62,616 bases of DNA from Paenibacillus sp. TCA20 (GTDB taxonomy: Bacteria; Bacillota; Bacilli; Paenibacillales; Paenibacillaceae), in assembly GCF_000732325.1 (NCBI RefSeq), contig NZ_BBIW01000021.1, positions 1-62,616 of the forward strand. The letters run 5' to 3'. The translations under genes and the position numbers were made by a program. Positions 26,041 to 35,119 of this stretch are shown here, one piece after another; position 1 is the first letter of the stretch; each line of letters begins with the position of its first letter. The notes under the pieces were generated by a model that was given only the letters and a program-made list of their open reading frames with translations, had not been told where the DNA came from and searched no databases.

Positions 26041-27162
26041 ATGACAGAGAGCAAAGGCGCTCTAAACATATTACAGCTATTTATGATGCTGGCTTTAATG
26101 AATGGTCTGGCTAATCACGTCATTATTAATCCAATGCTGCTGGACACTTCCGGAAGAGACGCATGGATTGCTGTCCTTGCAGCAGGAGCACTCTTCCTGC
26201 TGTGGATTCCGCTTATTCGGTGGCTGATGCATCAATCCGGCCAACGAAAATGGATGGACTGGATTGCTGACCAATCTCATCCTATTGTGGCATGGATATT
26301 GATGCTGCCTATGCTTGCCATTCTTTATTTAATTGGCGGAACAACCGTTATTCACACGATTAAATGGAATCTGTCCAATTACTTGCCTACCAGCTCTGAT
26401 TTTTTCTTGGTCCTGATTCTAGTGTTGTTATGTATGGTACTCGTGCTATGGGGAATCCATGTTATCGCCATTACGTCAGGTATACTGCTGCCGCTCGTTA
26501 GCGGGCTGGGTATTTTCGTTGCCGTATCCAACACAACATTGAAAGACTATCATTTGCTGCAGCCTATTCTTGAGCATGGTCCCAGGCCTGTCATTGAAGG
26601 AATGCTCTATGCTGGCGGAGGATTTGTAGAATTTATCATCATACTCCTTCTCCAACATCACCTAAGTCACAAAGTACGCCTGTGGCAGCTATATATCTAT
26701 GGAGTGTTCACAATCATGATCACACTTGGTCCCATCATAGGTGCTATTACCGAATTCGGACCTGTTGAAGCATCCAAACAGATGGCTTCCCCATTCGAGC
26801 AATGGAGATTGGTGAAGATCGGTCAATATATTGAACATCTTGACTTCTTGTCTATTTTTCAGTGGTTATCTGGTGCCTGCATAAGAGTCAGCCTATCGGT
26901 CTTTATCCTGTGCGAAATCATTTCGTTCAAGAAAAAAATAACTCGCAGCGTGTTTATCATCGTGGTCATGACTACCTATGCTGTCGGCGCCCTGTTCCCA
27001 CTCAATGAGTACTCTTTCTATTTATGGCTGTTTCATCATTATGTGCCGCTTAGCTTGATCCTCTTGTTGTCTTTATCCATCCTATGGGCGCTCATCTCTG
27101 TGTTTAACAAACGAAAAAAGGAGCCGGCATATGACAGAACATCAGCTGAAGAGCATCAGTAA
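26041..27162 (+). CDS. GerAB/GerBB-family spore germination permease
   Basis: A 373-residue, ten-helix APC-superfamily protein of the endospore germination permease family, the subunit that binds the nutrient germinant in the inner spore membrane. It is the first gene of a three-gene operon and its end overlaps the next gene by 32 bp. The ribosome binding site is weak (GAGTG), in contrast to the strong one of the following gene. The germinant cannot be predicted. Confidence 0.9.
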   Translation: MTESKGALNILQLFMMLALMNGLANHVIINPMLLDTSGRDAWIAVLAAGALFLLWIPLIRWLMHQSGQRKWMDWIADQSHPIVAWILMLPMLAILYLIGGTTVIHTIKWNLSNYLPTSSDFFLVLILVLLCMVLVLWGIHVIAITSGILLPLVSGLGIFVAVSNTTLKDYHLLQPILEHGPRPVIEGMLYAGGGFVEFIIILLLQHHLSHKVRLWQLYIYGVFTIMITLGPIIGAITEFGPVEASKQMASPFEQWRLVKIGQYIEHLDFLSIFQWLSGACIRVSLSVFILCEIISFKKKITRSVFIIVVMTTYAVGALFPLNEYSFYLWLFHHYVPLSLILLLSLSILWALISVFNKRKKEPAYDRTSAEEHQ

Positions 27163-28603
27163 TCCGGAGTTTCTGAAGAGCAGGTACGAAGGCGCTGCGG
27201 ACGTATCCGTCCAGGTATGCAGCTTGGGCAAGGATGAACATTCTAACATTATCCTTATCTATGCGATTGGGCTCTGCGATACGGACCGGGTATACAGAAA
27301 CGTATTGCCGAAGCTTGAAGAATATTATGAACAATTCAATCGTTTTCAGCAATCCGAGGAACGACTCGCGGCTTCTATACCGGTAATTTCCTTAGAAAAA
27401 GAACCGAGTCTGGATGAGCTGGACGATATCATTTTTGAAGGAGATCTGCTCCTCATATTTCCACATGAGCAGCTCTTTTTTCAAATTGCTCTAGCGAATA
27501 CACCCAAACGATCACCAATCGATTCTAACACGGAGATTTCAGTCAAAGGCCCCCGAGACTGCTTTATCGAGGATTTGGTTACCAATGTAGCCTTAATACG
27601 CAAAAGAATGCGCACCCAGTCTCTTCGCGTAGAGTCCTATACACTCGGAAGACGCACAAAGACAAAAGTGGCGCTATTATATCTCGAGGATGTGCTGAGT
27701 CCCAAAATATTAAAAGAAATACAGACTGGACTTCTCAAAATTGATACCGACGGCATCTATTCACTCAACCAGGTCGAGTGCTTCTTAACCAATTCCAAAT
27801 ACAAAGTGCTCCCCCTAATGGACTATACCGGCAGACCTGATTATTGCGTAAGTTCCCTGCTTGCCGGTCGATTCATTCTTGTTGTGGATGGAAACCCAAT
27901 GGTATTGGTTGCTCCCGCAGGGATAAGTCTGTTATTAAAGTCGCCTGAGGACATTCACTTTAATTATTCCTATGTCACTTTTGTGCGGCTTCTTCGAGGC
28001 CTATGCTTATTTTTGTCTATATTTCTCCCTTCCATATGGGTCGCTCTGATGGCATTTCACCAGGATCAAATTCCGTTTCGTTTGCTGGCAACGGTATCTG
28101 TCTCACGTATGGGGATACCCTTCTCAGCACAGATCGAGATGTTCATCCTGCTTCTGCTGCTAGAAATATTCAGAGAAGCCGGAGTCAGGCTCCCCAGTGC
28201 AATCGGTGTTACGTTAACATCGATTGGCGGCTTAATCATTGGAGATGCGTCTATTCGTGCCGGCTTGGTCTCTCCTTCCATTGTTGTTATCGGAGCTATT
28301 ACGGCTATTGCAGGTGTAACGCTCATCAACCAGACGATCAGCACGACATCCAGCTTTTTACGATTTATTTTCTTTGCGTTCTCTTCCTTTCTTGGAATGT
28401 ATGGTGTTATTTTAGGTATCGTTCTTTTTGTTGCATATATGGCGAATCTCAAATCCTTCGGAGTCAATTATTTAGAACCTCTCTCCCCTCTTCATTTCAA
28501 AGAAATGCTTAAATCTGTACTCCGATTTCCATGGAACAATATGAGGACTCGTCCTGATAGTCTCCATCCACAGGATCCAGATCGAGCCGGAGGTACAGAA
28601 TGA
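27131..28603 (+). CDS. GerAA-family spore germination protein
   Basis: A 490-residue GerA subunit. The large N-terminal cytoplasmic domain (to about residue 290) contains EGDLLLI and RGPRD-like KGPRDCFIEDL, and is followed by about five membrane helices. The SPSIVVIGAITAIAG segment near the end is family-typical. AAAGGAG lies seven bases before the ATG, inside the upstream gene. Together with the permease and GerC lipoprotein it should form a germinant receptor in the inner spore membrane. Confidence 0.93.
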   Translation: MTEHQLKSISNPEFLKSRYEGAADVSVQVCSLGKDEHSNIILIYAIGLCDTDRVYRNVLPKLEEYYEQFNRFQQSEERLAASIPVISLEKEPSLDELDDIIFEGDLLLIFPHEQLFFQIALANTPKRSPIDSNTEISVKGPRDCFIEDLVTNVALIRKRMRTQSLRVESYTLGRRTKTKVALLYLEDVLSPKILKEIQTGLLKIDTDGIYSLNQVECFLTNSKYKVLPLMDYTGRPDYCVSSLLAGRFILVVDGNPMVLVAPAGISLLLKSPEDIHFNYSYVTFVRLLRGLCLFLSIFLPSIWVALMAFHQDQIPFRLLATVSVSRMGIPFSAQIEMFILLLLLEIFREAGVRLPSAIGVTLTSIGGLIIGDASIRAGLVSPSIVVIGAITAIAGVTLINQTISTTSSFLRFIFFAFSSFLGMYGVILGIVLFVAYMANLKSFGVNYLEPLSPLHFKEMLKSVLRFPWNNMRTRPDSLHPQDPDRAGGTE

Positions 28604-29745
28604 AGAGGAGAAGACTTGTCGGACTTGCTATTGCGATGGCCTTGCTGCTGTGTCAGGGCTGTGATGATTCGAAAGACATTCAGAACATGGCTTATGTCAC
28701 CGGTGTCGGTATCGATTATGTTGATGGAAAGTATATAGCTTATGTTCAGGTACTTAACTTTGCCAATGTGGCCAAAACAGAAAACATGGAGCTTGGCAAG
28801 GAAGTCCCGGTATGGATAGGTATCGGAGAAGGGGAGACAGTTACTGGGGCACTTACAGATATGAATACAACCTCTCAGCTGAGAATGTTTTGGGGCCATT
28901 TAAAGGTCGTATTCCTCTCCGAAAATCTGCTAAAAAAAGGGGTCACCGATATCTATAATGGCTTGAACCGTTATAGAGAAATTCGCTACAATCTATTCGT
29001 CTATGGAACAAAAGAAAATATGATGGATATGTTGCAGGTTCAATCCCTGTTTAACATGTCTCCCTTGGAATCTATTGCTTACTCAGGTGCGCAGGTCAAC
29101 ACTCAGCGATCATTTATTCTACCCGAAATCGGGAATCGCTTCATTGCAGGACTAAATGAGCCTGGCAATCCAACGCCGCTTCCATCCGTTTCCATATCAC
29201 GGAAGAAGTGGTCCGAAGATGATACCAAGAAGCCTTTGTTTGAGTTAACGGGAGCTTATTTTTTTGAGAAGGACAAAATGAAAAACTGGATGTCTGCTGA
29301 GGATCTTATTGGCATTCAATGGTCTCAGGAGAATCTAGACCGCACCATGATCCGACTGCCCAAAAAAGAAGCTGCTATCGCCGTGCTTATGCTGTATCAT
29401 CCTCAATTCCATGTGAGGCCTGTAATTCTAGGGGATCGTCCTGTCTTTGATCTTACCGTAAATATAGATGGCGAACTAACCGAGCTCCTGGAAAACAGGC
29501 CACTGCAAGAAATTGTTCAAATGGGGAATGCCGCGATCAGAGAAGAAATTCAGTTCACCTTCGAGAAGGGACTGGAAAAAGAATGTGATCCGTTCAAGTT
29601 AAGCCAAGCTTTGTATCGAGTAGATCCCAAGTTGTTTTATAAGCTCAAGGAAACTAGGGGATTCTTCTTGAACAAGGAGTCCATACGCAATATTAATGTG
29701 AAGTTGAATATGACTGGAACAGGTAAATACAAAGGCCGAATTTAG
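28600..29745 (+). CDS. Ger(x)C-family germination lipoprotein
   Basis: A 381-residue lipoprotein with signal peptide and lipobox (LLLCQGC, Cys at about 21), followed by the GerC core with DIQNMAYVTGVGIDY and the late NINVKLN segment. ATGA overlap of four bases with the gerA stop shows coupling. The gene order B-A-C differs from the classical A-B-C order of gerA operons. A terminator follows. Confidence 0.93.
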   Translation: MKRRRLVGLAIAMALLLCQGCDDSKDIQNMAYVTGVGIDYVDGKYIAYVQVLNFANVAKTENMELGKEVPVWIGIGEGETVTGALTDMNTTSQLRMFWGHLKVVFLSENLLKKGVTDIYNGLNRYREIRYNLFVYGTKENMMDMLQVQSLFNMSPLESIAYSGAQVNTQRSFILPEIGNRFIAGLNEPGNPTPLPSVSISRKKWSEDDTKKPLFELTGAYFFEKDKMKNWMSAEDLIGIQWSQENLDRTMIRLPKKEAAIAVLMLYHPQFHVRPVILGDRPVFDLTVNIDGELTELLENRPLQEIVQMGNAAIREEIQFTFEKGLEKECDPFKLSQALYRVDPKLFYKLKETRGFFLNKESIRNINVKLNMTGTGKYKGRI

Positions 29746-29757
29746 CTGTACACAACA

Positions 29758-29793
29758 AACCGTCATTTGCGCTTAGACAAACGACGGTTTTTC
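29758..29793. terminator. Terminator of the germination operon
   Basis: A 12 bp stem with one mismatch (AACCGTCATTTG against CAAACGACGGTT), an eight-base loop and a TTTT tail, 13 bases after the GerC stop. It can also serve the convergent MFS gene. Confidence 0.85.
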
Positions 29794-29823
29794 GTCTATT
29801 CATAGATAAAAACAACAGCAAGC

Positions 29824-31125
29824 TTATTTCCCCAGAGTCTCAGCTCTTAACGATATGGTATGCACAGGCTCTTCACTCTTATTTAAATTGGAATGAATAT
29901 AGAACATCAGCAGTGCAGCAAAAGAAGACATCGTGCCAAGAAAAATAACCGGAACAATTCCCCAGAGATCATATACATTACCAAACATTAACGGACCAAT
30001 CATTCTTCCCACATTGGCAAATCCCCCGGACAATCCCATATAGAAAGGTGCATAAGAGCCTGTTCGTTCAGAGAAAAATGTAGGAATTGCAGGCAGCAGC
30101 ATCATCTCACCGATCGTCGCCAGCATCATGCCAAGGACGAGATAAATGTACTGATCATGGAAGAACAGGATGAAGGAAAACGCCATAACTGAAAATATTG
30201 CACTTACAAACATCTGCCTAACAATCGTGTGTGCAAAACGGCTTTTCATCCAGGTAGTAAAAGGTTGTCCGAACAAGATTACAAAACCATTGATTGTCCA
30301 CAGCAGACTGTAGAACTTAAGATCCATCCCCTTCTCGTCTATGTAAGGAGCTATTCCCGTTGACCAGAGAGAGAAAGAAATCCAGAAGAACATCGCACCA
30401 AGTGAAATAAACAAGTATATGCTCATGTTTTTAAATAAGCCTTTTCGATCCAAATGTTCCTCTTCCTTAAGCGGGTTACTTTCTTCTATTATATTAGGCT
30501 CCTTACGAGTATCCTGAATGGACTGAGGCTGTGAATATGAAGAGGTGCCTGCTCGTATACGCATAAAAAAAAGCAGAAATATAGCAAATAAGAGTGTTGT
30601 TGTTCCTGTAAACGTATAGGTCAATGTAAACGAAATAGAAGCAATCAAACCACCAACCATCGCTCCAATGGACAAACCAAAGTTGTTGCACACATACATG
30701 AGGTTATACAGTGTTCTTCGATGCTCTTTCCAACGAAACCCGACATAGGCATTCAATGATGGAAGGGCTATTCCGTTAACAAAGCCAAGCAAGCATACGC
30801 ATATAATATACGCCGGCCAGCTGTCAGTGAAGGCTATACCATACAGCGCGGCAGCAGACAGAATAAACGAGCCGGTAATCAGGAGCTTAGGGCCAAGCCG
30901 GTAATACAAATTCCCCCCTACGATTTCACCGATTACACTGCACAGCGCCTGATATAACACAATCAGCCCGGCTTCACCATAAGATTTTCCCATTACGTTG
31001 TGAACATATAGTGTAGTTAATGGCCACATAATCGCTTTGCCCGTGGAATTGACGAAGCTGGCAGCTATAAACAGCAGTGCATCTCTTGGATACTTTTTCA
31101 GTAAATCAAGCTTGGTATTCTTCAT
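29824..31125 (-). CDS. MFS transporter, last gene of the ureohydrolase-ABC operon
   Basis: A 433-residue, twelve-helix major facilitator protein with a soluble insert between helices 6 and 7 (SSYSQPQS to KEEEHLD). The family-typical loop after helix 2 reads NLYYRLGPKLL. ATG 31125 follows AGAGG; in-frame codons upstream overlap the permease gene. It starts 13 bp after the permease stop, so it is part of the same transcription unit that begins with the ureohydrolase. It could export a product of that pathway or import a related compound; the substrate is unknown. Confidence 0.85.
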   Translation of the reverse strand: MKNTKLDLLKKYPRDALLFIAASFVNSTGKAIMWPLTTLYVHNVMGKSYGEAGLIVLYQALCSVIGEIVGGNLYYRLGPKLLITGSFILSAAALYGIAFTDSWPAYIICVCLLGFVNGIALPSLNAYVGFRWKEHRRTLYNLMYVCNNFGLSIGAMVGGLIASISFTLTYTFTGTTTLLFAIFLLFFMRIRAGTSSYSQPQSIQDTRKEPNIIEESNPLKEEEHLDRKGLFKNMSIYLFISLGAMFFWISFSLWSTGIAPYIDEKGMDLKFYSLLWTINGFVILFGQPFTTWMKSRFAHTIVRQMFVSAIFSVMAFSFILFFHDQYIYLVLGMMLATIGEMMLLPAIPTFFSERTGSYAPFYMGLSGGFANVGRMIGPLMFGNVYDLWGIVPVIFLGTMSSFAALLMFYIHSNLNKSEEPVHTISLRAETLGK

Positions 31126-31138
31126 ATTACCTCTACTT

Positions 31139-32071
31139 TCATGCACCCGTCCTGCGCGGGTCCATCGCATCACGAATTCCATCACCTATAAAATTAATGG
31201 ATAGTACAGATAGTATAATAACGAGCCCCGGCGGAATCCATAACCAAGGCTGAGTGGTCAGTGCAGTAATAGACTGTGCCGCATTCAGCATATTCCCCCA
31301 GCTTGCAGCCGGCGGCTGAACTCCCATTCCCAAGAAGCTTAGAGAGGATTCTGATAGAATCGCAGCAGCTGCACCAAATGTAGCATTTACAAGAATAGGT
31401 CCCATCGCATTACGTAAAATATGTCCGAAGATGAGTCGAGGTGAACTGAAACCAAGCGCGATCCCGGCTCTCACAAATTCAGTTTGCCGAAGTGAGAGAA
31501 CACTGCCTCTCACCAGTCTTGCAACTGCAGGCCATCCAAGCAAGGCAAGTACGATAATAATATTCGAGAGCCCTGTACCGAGTACGGTTACGAGTACAAG
31601 AATGACCATCATGCTGGGAAATGACATAAACACATCAATGATTCGATTAATCAGCATGTCCACCCATCCCCCGACATAACCAGCAATGGCTCCAACCACT
31701 GTACCTATGAGTACATACAGAATTACGGTGATAACACCTACCGCAAGCGATACCCGGGTAGCATAAATTAACCTGCTGAGCACATCTCTGCCAACCTGAT
31801 CCGTTCCAAGCCAGTGAGCCCCAGAAGGGGATGCGGAGAATGCTCCTATAATCGCATTTGGATCGTATGGCGCGATTAATGGAGCGAATATACCAACGAG
31901 AATCAAAAATCCCATCATTATAAGGCCGGCTACAGCAAGCTTGTGACTCATAAATCGCTGTCTTATCATTCTCCAGTAGCTATCCGCTTCATAGGAGGGC
32001 ACTTGGGACGCAGCTGCTGCTGATGTCCTATCTTCTGAAGCTGCAATAGGCTGCACATTCAGTGAAGGCAT
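31139..32071 (-). CDS. Peptide/nickel-type ABC transporter permease (DppC-like)
   Basis: A 310-residue permease of the DppC/OppC family with six membrane helices and the EAA loop around FVRAGIALGFSSPRLIFGHILRN. The N-terminal OppC_N segment YWRMIRQRFMSHKLAVAG is present. ATG 32071 follows AAAGGAG, 17 bp after the other permease gene. It forms the membrane channel with the DppB-like subunit. Confidence 0.92.
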   Translation of the reverse strand: MPSLNVQPIAASEDRTSAAAASQVPSYEADSYWRMIRQRFMSHKLAVAGLIMMGFLILVGIFAPLIAPYDPNAIIGAFSASPSGAHWLGTDQVGRDVLSRLIYATRVSLAVGVITVILYVLIGTVVGAIAGYVGGWVDMLINRIIDVFMSFPSMMVILVLVTVLGTGLSNIIIVLALLGWPAVARLVRGSVLSLRQTEFVRAGIALGFSSPRLIFGHILRNAMGPILVNATFGAAAAILSESSLSFLGMGVQPPAASWGNMLNAAQSITALTTQPWLWIPPGLVIILSVLSINFIGDGIRDAMDPRRTGA

Positions 32072-32088
32072 ACTTCGCACTCCTTTCA

Positions 32089-33039
32089 TTAACTGTATTT
32101 GATACGTGGATCAACGACCGCATACATCACATCAGACCATAGGTTTGCGGCTAACACAGACAAGGCGGCCAGCATATTTACACCCATGAGCAGAGGAAAA
32201 TCTCTTGAGAATATGGCTTGAATGGTGAGCTGCCCCATTCCGTTCCACTGAAAGATCGTTTCCGTAATCACTGCCCCGCCGATGAGTATGGGAATATCTA
32301 GACCTGCAATCGTGATAAGAGGGATCAGTGCATTTTTGAGCGCATGTTTATTAATAACGATGAATTCCTTCATACCCTTAGCTCGTGCTGTCCTCAGATA
32401 TTCCTGTCCGAGTACTTCAATGACACTTGAACGCACATAACGGATCATGCCGCCGGATATGGAAGTCCCTAGAGTAATTGTAGGCAGAATGAGGTGAGTC
32501 AGGGTATCCCAGAATCCTCCGCCCCCTCCCATTGAGTTCATACCTCCGGTGGGAAGTATACCTAGCAGAACACCGAAGATATAAATAAGACCTAATCCTA
32601 GAAAAAAATTGGGAATGGATACACCAAGAAGAGAGCCCGTTGACATCAAGTAATCAAATTTGGAGCCAGATTTGACAGCGCAATATATCCCAATCGGTAT
32701 AGCAATTAAATAACCAAACAATATAGAAGCTCCAACTAGCAGTAGAGTCGGGCCAATGCGTTCTGCTATCATGGACGTAACAGGCTGGAACGAGCTGAAG
32801 GAATGCCCAAGATCACCCTGTAACAAATTCGCAAGCCATTTAAAATAACGAATCATAAAAGGATCATTGAGCCCTAGCGCTTCCCTCCGGATCTGCTTGT
32901 CCTCCTCCGTTACATCAGGGTTCACATACATATCTACCGGATCACCAGGGGCTAGGTTAATCAGCACAAAATTTAGAAAGGTAACACCAAGAAGCACCGG
33001 AAGGGCGATAAGTAATCTACGGATAATGTAATTAAACAT
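32089..33039 (-). CDS. Peptide/nickel-type ABC transporter permease (DppB-like)
   Basis: A 316-residue permease of the DppB/OppB family, starting MFNYIIRRLL and with the EAA loop YLRTARAKGMKEFIVINKHALKNA. Its ATG overlaps the end of the upstream ATPase gene by eight bases. Ends in the family-typical YAVVDPRIKY. Confidence 0.93.
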   Translation of the reverse strand: MFNYIIRRLLIALPVLLGVTFLNFVLINLAPGDPVDMYVNPDVTEEDKQIRREALGLNDPFMIRYFKWLANLLQGDLGHSFSSFQPVTSMIAERIGPTLLLVGASILFGYLIAIPIGIYCAVKSGSKFDYLMSTGSLLGVSIPNFFLGLGLIYIFGVLLGILPTGGMNSMGGGGGFWDTLTHLILPTITLGTSISGGMIRYVRSSVIEVLGQEYLRTARAKGMKEFIVINKHALKNALIPLITIAGLDIPILIGGAVITETIFQWNGMGQLTIQAIFSRDFPLLMGVNMLAALSVLAANLWSDVMYAVVDPRIKYS

Positions 33040-34096
33040 AGAGCGCCCCCTCTTCTCTAGTCCTCACTATTTGGTTATTTATAAGTGGATAATGACAGGC
33101 ATACAGATGGTTCTGGTCAGTTCCATGATTCGTCAGTTCAGGCTCTTCTTCCTTACATTTATGATTTGCCATCGGGCAGCGGGTATGAAAACGACAGCCT
33201 GTCGGTGGTGCTGCCGGACTTGGAACATCCCCTTGCAAGAGGATTCGCTCTTTATTCCGAAGATATGGATTAGGGACAGGATAAGCATCCAACAACGCTT
33301 TGGTATAAGGATGCTTCGGATGCTGGAATAAAGCGCTGGCAGAAGCAAACTCGACGATTTTCCCTAAATACATAACTGCAATTCGGTCACTCATATATTT
33401 AACCGAGCCTAGTCCATGTCCAATGAACAGGTATGTAAGATTAAACTCTTGTTGTAGATCCTTCAGCAGGTTCAATATTTGAGCTTGGATCGACACATCC
33501 AGTGCCGAGACCGGTTCATCACATACGATTAGTTTTGGCTTCAAGGCCACAGCTCGAGCAATACCAATTCTCTGTCGCTGTCCTCCCGAGAATTCGTGAG
33601 GATATTTACCAAGACTTGATAGAGGCAGTCCAACAATCTCCATAAGCCAAGCAGCCTGCTGTAATGCCTCTCCATCCGTCATTCCCCGTAGTACTTTAAG
33701 CGGCTCTGTCATTAAGTCCACGATTCGTTTTCTTGGATTCAAGGATGAATATGGATCTTGAAAGATCATTTGCAAGTCGCGCCTTATCCCTCGCATTTGT
33801 CCAATTGGCAGCGGAGCAAGATCCTTTCCCTCAAATAGAACCTTACCTGTCGTAACCTCCTCCAGTTTCACAATGCTTCTCCCAAGCGTTGATTTTCCAC
33901 AGCCCGACTCCCCTACAAGTCCGACAGTTTCACCAGGAAACACCGTTAAGCTCACTCCATCCACGGCTTTAACGTGACCGATGGTTTTGGAGAACACTCC
34001 TTTTTTGATGGAGTAATATTTATGAACTGCCTCTAATTGAAGCAAAGGCGGTACAGCTTGAATATTATCCTCTATTACCTTCTGTATTGCAGACAT
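33032..34096 (-). CDS. Peptide/nickel-type ABC transporter ATPase (DppF-like)
   Basis: A 354-residue ATPase with Walker A GESGCGKS, signature FSGGQRQR, Walker B LIVCDEP and the oligopeptide-transport C-terminal extension (CRFHTRCP). ATG 34096 follows GAGGGGTG, five bases after the stop of the DppD-like gene. It works as a heterodimer with that protein. Confidence 0.92.
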   Translation of the reverse strand: MSAIQKVIEDNIQAVPPLLQLEAVHKYYSIKKGVFSKTIGHVKAVDGVSLTVFPGETVGLVGESGCGKSTLGRSIVKLEEVTTGKVLFEGKDLAPLPIGQMRGIRRDLQMIFQDPYSSLNPRKRIVDLMTEPLKVLRGMTDGEALQQAAWLMEIVGLPLSSLGKYPHEFSGGQRQRIGIARAVALKPKLIVCDEPVSALDVSIQAQILNLLKDLQQEFNLTYLFIGHGLGSVKYMSDRIAVMYLGKIVEFASASALFQHPKHPYTKALLDAYPVPNPYLRNKERILLQGDVPSPAAPPTGCRFHTRCPMANHKCKEEEPELTNHGTDQNHLYACHYPLINNQIVRTREEGALYV

Positions 34097-34101
34097 CGAA
34101 T

Positions 34102-35091
34102 TCACCCCTCGATCTTGGACAAATTGTCCGGCATGATTGGATACCAGCATCTTACTTTGTGAGCTGCTTTAATCTCTGTAAGCGGAGGCAGCGAATGACA
34201 TCGTTCCCCAGCTCTTGTGCATCGCTTCATAAATCTGCAGCCTGAAGGCATCTCCTGCAGGGAAGGAACCGAACCTTGAATAGAGCGAAGCTTCGCGTCA
34301 TCCATTTCTATATGAGGGATGGATTCCATCAAGCCATTGGTGTAGGGATGTGCAGGATGATCAAACAGCTCGAACACTTCCCCTTCCTCCACCACCTGAC
34401 CGGCATACATCACGATAATTCGATCCGCCATCTCTGCAACAACACCCAGGTCATGCGTAATCAGCATAATTGAAGTGCCATATTCAGAGCGAATATCCTT
34501 AATCAGCTGGAGAATTTGAGCTTGAATCGTCACATCCAGAGCTGTCGTAGGTTCATCCGCAATCAGGAGCTTGGGCTTGCAGGCAAGAGCCATGGCAATC
34601 ATAACCCGCTGTTTCATTCCACCTGATAAGGTATGGGGATATTGACCAAGAATCTGCTCTGCTCTTGAAAAACCGACTTGCTTAAGCAAGGTTATTGCGT
34701 GCTCTTTGGCTTGTTTAGCGTTTAAATCTAGATGCATCCGAATAACCTCGATCAATTGATTTCCAATGGTGAATACCGGATTAAGAGAGGACATCGGGTC
34801 CTGAAAGATCATGGCGATATCTTTGCCTCGGAGTTTAATCAGCTCATGTTCGGGCAGCTCAGCCAGCTCTTTATCCTGAAACCGAATGGATCCGTGAGAT
34901 ATATAACCACTTCGTCCAAGTAAGCGCAGAATAGATAGAGATGTCACGCTTTTCCCGCAGCCAGATTCGCCGACGATACATAAGGTCTCGCCTTCTTGAA
35001 GAGAGAAGCTGACGTCATCAACGGACGTCACTTCTCCTGTTTCTGTACGAAAATTGGTTTTCAGCTCTCGAACCGTCAGCAAATCGTTCAT
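34102..35091 (-). CDS. Peptide/nickel-type ABC transporter ATPase (DppD-like)
   Basis: A 329-residue ATPase: Walker A GESGCGKS at 41-48, signature LSGGMKQR at 155-162, Walker B LLIADE at 175-180 and the C-terminal CRFMKRC extension. It is the second ATPase of the transporter. The gene order here (binding protein, D, F, B, C) differs from the classical dppABCDF order. Confidence 0.92.
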   Translation of the reverse strand: MNDLLTVRELKTNFRTETGEVTSVDDVSFSLQEGETLCIVGESGCGKSVTSLSILRLLGRSGYISHGSIRFQDKELAELPEHELIKLRGKDIAMIFQDPMSSLNPVFTIGNQLIEVIRMHLDLNAKQAKEHAITLLKQVGFSRAEQILGQYPHTLSGGMKQRVMIAMALACKPKLLIADEPTTALDVTIQAQILQLIKDIRSEYGTSIMLITHDLGVVAEMADRIIVMYAGQVVEEGEVFELFDHPAHPYTNGLMESIPHIEMDDAKLRSIQGSVPSLQEMPSGCRFMKRCTRAGERCHSLPPLTEIKAAHKVRCWYPIMPDNLSKIEG

Positions 35092-35119
35092 GCTGTACCT
35101 CCTTCGTCATTCTTGACCC

